Shown here piece by piece: positions 20,990 through 24,674 of a stretch of DNA of 24,674 bases. The first letter of the stretch is position 1, and every line of letters starts with the position of its first letter. The DNA is from Oscillospiraceae bacterium (GTDB lineage Bacteria > Bacillota_A > Clostridia > Oscillospirales > JAAYXM01): the NCBI GenBank assembly GCA_017532355.1, contig JAFXJK010000024.1:1-24674 (forward strand), given 5' to 3'. A program made the translations under genes and the position numbers. The notes beneath the pieces are model-generated. The model worked only from the letters and a program-made list of their open reading frames with translations. It did not search any database and was not told the origin of the DNA.

Positions 20990-22126
20990 CTATTTTTTCT
21001 TCAGTTTTTCAAAAAAGCTCTTGCGCTCAGTGTAAGCTTCTTCTCCGACAGCTTTTGCAAACTCATGCAAAATGTCTTTCTGCTTTTTGTTAAGATTCTT
21101 CGGTACTTCAATATTTACGCGCACGAGCTGGTCACCGCGGCGCGAGGAGTTGAGCACCGGTACACCCTTGCCGCGAAGGCGGAATACCGTTCCCGTCTGT
21201 GTTCCCTCGGGGATAGAGTACTTGACCTTTCCGTCAAGCGTCGGTACCTCAATTTCAGCACCGAGCACCGCCTGAGTGAACGTAATCGGAACTTCACAGT
21301 GTATGGTCGTACCGTCGCGCATAAGGATATGATGTGGGCGGATGGAAATCGTAACGAGGACGTCACCTGCAGGGCCGCCGTTTGAGCCGGCATTTCCCTC
21401 GCCGCGAAGCGGAATTGTCTGTCCCTCATCAATACCTGCAGGAATCTTTATGGAGAGCTTTTTCGAAACTCTCTCTTTACCCGAGCCGCCGCAGGACTTG
21501 CAGGGGTTCTTTATAATCTTACCCGAGCCGCCGCAAGTGGGGCAGACGCCCGAGCTTGAAATTACGCCGAGCGGTGTGCGACGAGTTGTCTTTACCGTTC
21601 CCGTGCCGTGGCAGGTGGAGCAGGTTTCTGCACTCGTTCCCGCTTCTGCACCGCTTCCGCCGCACTTGGAGCATTTATCCGTCTTTGTTATGTTGATTTC
21701 CTTTGTACAGCCAAACGCCGCCTCTTCAAACGAGAGAACGAGGTTTACGCGAAGGCTTTCGCCGCGAGTCGGAGCATTTCTTCTCGAAGCTCCGCCGCCA
21801 CCGAAACCGCCGCCGAAGAACGAACCGAAGATGTCGCCGATATCGAAGTCATCAAAACCGAAACCGCCGCCATAGCCACCGCCTGCGCCAAAGTTCGGGT
21901 CAACGCCTGCGTGACCGAACTGGTCGTACTTCTGGCGCTTTGAGGAATCGGAGAGGACTTCATAAGCCTCGTTGACTTCTTTAAACTTCTCTTCAGCTTC
22001 TTTATTATCTTTATTGAGGTCGGGGTGGTACTTCTTCGCAAGCTTGCGGTAAGCCGACTTGAGCTCGGCATCCGTAGCTGTTTTCGCCACACCCAACACT
22101 TCATAGTAATCGCGTTTTTCTGCCAT
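20990..22126 (-). CDS. dnaJ: Chaperone protein DnaJ
   Basis: This 378-aa Hsp40 stimulates DnaK ATPase and delivers unfolded clients. Domains in order: J domain (1-70, with HPD at 34-36), a glycine/phenylalanine-rich stretch (about 75-115), a zinc-finger region with four CxxCxGxG units (about 145-215; [32 protein letters not shown]), and the C-terminal client-binding domain. The start at 22126 has GGGAGGAAATTCT before ATG; a longer frame to 22207 would translate a repeat and is rejected. It lies 176 bases after dnaK, separated by a hairpin-rich element and a terminator-like hairpin, so expression relative to dnaK may be reduced. Confidence 0.97.
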   Translation of the reverse strand: MAEKRDYYEVLGVAKTATDAELKSAYRKLAKKYHPDLNKDNKEAEEKFKEVNEAYEVLSDSSKRQKYDQFGHAGVDPNFGAGGGYGGGFGFDDFDIGDIFGSFFGGGFGGGGASRRNAPTRGESLRVNLVLSFEEAAFGCTKEINITKTDKCSKCGGSGAEAGTSAETCSTCHGTGTVKTTRRTPLGVISSSGVCPTCGGSGKIIKNPCKSCGGSGKERVSKKLSIKIPAGIDEGQTIPLRGEGNAGSNGGPAGDVLVTISIRPHHILMRDGTTIHCEVPITFTQAVLGAEIEVPTLDGKVKYSIPEGTQTGTVFRLRGKGVPVLNSSRRGDQLVRVNIEVPKNLNKKQKDILHEFAKAVGEEAYTERKSFFEKLKKK

Positions 22127-22146
22127 AGAATTTCCTCCCGGGAAAT

Positions 22147-22274
22147 TGAAGTAATAGGTAATAAGTAATAGTGAATAGGTGAGGTGTTTTCGCGAAGCGA
22201 AAACCATTCAACTCGATTTTTGCCTTGCAAAAATCACCTTACTTCTTCACTTTTCACTATTACCTCTTCACTAA
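22147..22274. repeat. MITE-like hairpin element between dnaK and dnaJ
   Basis: Imperfect inverted outer arms made of GTAATAGTGAA-type units (about 22148-22185 and 22236-22273) enclose two perfect hairpins: GTTTTCGC/GCGAAAAC (22186-22204) and GATTTTTGC/GCAAAAATC (22215-22235). This looks like a non-autonomous mobile repeat, but no target duplication was established. Confidence 0.65.
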
Positions 22275-22301
22275 GAAATTGCCGCACAAGGCGGCAATTT
22301 C
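22275..22301 (-). terminator. Hairpin after dnaK, probable terminator
   Basis: GAAATTGCCGC (22275-22285) and GCGGCAATTTC (22291-22301) form a perfect 11-bp stem, 1 base after the dnaK stop; the following T-run is short (TTTCTT). Confidence 0.65.
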
Positions 22302-22302
22302 A

Positions 22303-24129
<1,827 letters not shown>

Positions 24130-24215
24130 TTACCTCCATATGAGTAATTTATGTTATATTTTTTTTATTTATATAAATGCCCTTCGGACATTTCTTACTG
24201 CTGTCTGACTTCGGC

Positions 24216-24674
24216 TCAGTTAGCTACTTTAACCATTGCAGCTCTCAAAACCTTGTCGCCGAGTCTGTAGCCCTTACTGAAAACCTCAGCAATAACATTT
24301 TCGGCCTTTTCCGGGTCGTCGATATGCATAACGCCGTTGTGGAAATTAGGATCGAACTCCTCACCCTCTTCACCGAAAGCTTCAACACCGAGCTTTTTAA
24401 AGGTATCCATAAGATTTGTGTAGATTATTTCAACACCCTTTTTATAGCTTTCGAAATCTGAGTCGGTTACACTCAGTGCCCTTTCGAAATTATCAACAAC
24501 ACCGAGAAGCTCTGTCATACACACTGCCTTTGCATCGGCATAAATGCCTTCCTTTTCTTTTATAGAGCGTTTTCTGTAGTTGTCATACTCTGCAAGAGTT
24601 CTGATATGTGCTTCCTTTGAAGCAGCAAGCTCCTTTTCAAGAGAAGATATCTTTTCCCCGATTTCATCGATAGC
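24216..24674 (-). CDS. grpE: Nucleotide exchange factor GrpE, 5' end outside window
   Basis: The open frame runs from the window edge to the stop at 24216 (152 residues present). GrpE drives ADP release from DnaK. The visible part begins in the long helix (IGEKISSLEKELAASKEAHIRTLAEYDNYRKR, quoted only for its heptad pattern: AEYDNYRKR is the family hallmark), then LLGVVDNFERAL, and the C-terminal beta-wing domain with FDPNFHNGVMHIDD and GYRLGDKVLRAAMVKVAN. An internal GTG at 24524 is not the start because the conserved helix continues upstream in frame. The missing N-terminus is probably 30-60 residues, usually acidic and poorly conserved. A short hairpin (AAATGTCC/GGGCATTT) lies between it and dnaK. 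Confidence 0.96.
   Translation of the reverse strand, partial: AIDEIGEKISSLEKELAASKEAHIRTLAEYDNYRKRSIKEKEGIYADAKAVCMTELLGVVDNFERALSVTDSDFESYKKGVEIIYTNLMDTFKKLGVEAFGEEGEEFDPNFHNGVMHIDDPEKAENVIAEVFSKGYRLGDKVLRAAMVKVAN

Noticed and set aside
22127..22207. Longer DnaJ N-terminus
   Set aside because: The extra 27 residues come from the repeat element, and GGGAGG followed by the conserved [12 protein letters not shown] start fixes 22126.
24522..24524. GTG start giving a 102-aa GrpE
   Set aside because: The conserved GrpE helix continues upstream in frame to the window edge, so the gene is merely cut by the window.

Overview
The window looks like chromosomal DNA of a Gram-positive, probably gut-associated member of the Bacillota (Clostridia; Oscillospirales or a nearby order is my best guess). 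Evidence: strong AGGAGG-type ribosome binding sites, TTGACA/TATAAT promoters, the gene order zapA-U32-dut-maf-mreC-mreD-mrdA, a grpE-dnaK-dnaJ cluster, and many small hairpin-rich intergenic repeats of a kind common in Clostridia from gut. The taxon cannot be fixed from the window alone. No rRNA, tRNA, CRISPR array, prophage or transposase gene was seen.

Layout. (1) 227-5482: an accessory catabolic-looking locus on the minus strand, made of an MlrC (M81) metallopeptidase-family protein, an M24 creatinase/aminopeptidase-fold protein that lacks most of the usual metal ligands, and a small ASRT-family (sensory rhodopsin transducer-like) protein. An AraC regulator lies downstream on the same strand and a second AraC regulator is divergent, with a 190-bp AT-rich control region between. 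(2) 5483-6057: gene-free, with terminators, dispersed repeat fragments and a large nested inverted repeat. (3) 6058-14038: a minus-strand operon for cell shape, division and nucleotide hygiene (zapA, U32 peptidase, dut, maf, mreC, mreD, PBP2/mrdA), with an iron-type alcohol dehydrogenase as last gene. Genes are 1 to 20 bases apart or overlap as TAATG. (4) 14227-17047: a plus-strand pair from a good promoter: a 745-aa P2-type ATPase relative whose phosphorylation and nucleotide motifs are degenerate while the membrane cation-site residues are intact, overlapped by a CYTH triphosphatase-family gene. (5) 17048-18602: a consensus promoter, a leader with an intrinsic terminator (probable attenuator), and a uracil/xanthine (NCS2) permease. 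(6) 18657-19121: a GNAT acetyltransferase. (7) 19122-20950: an AT-rich island with two small genes (a membrane-anchored unknown and a DUF3916-like protein), each bordered by copies of a short AT-rich repeat, the whole enclosed by repeat-rich DNA. (8) 20990-24674: dnaJ, dnaK and a 5'-truncated grpE on the minus strand, with a hairpin-rich MITE-like element and a terminator between dnaK and dnaJ.

The strongest candidates for something undescribed are the pseudo-P-type ATPase/CYTH pair and the MlrC-M24-ASRT operon. Both are read from sequence motifs only; no database search or structure prediction was run.
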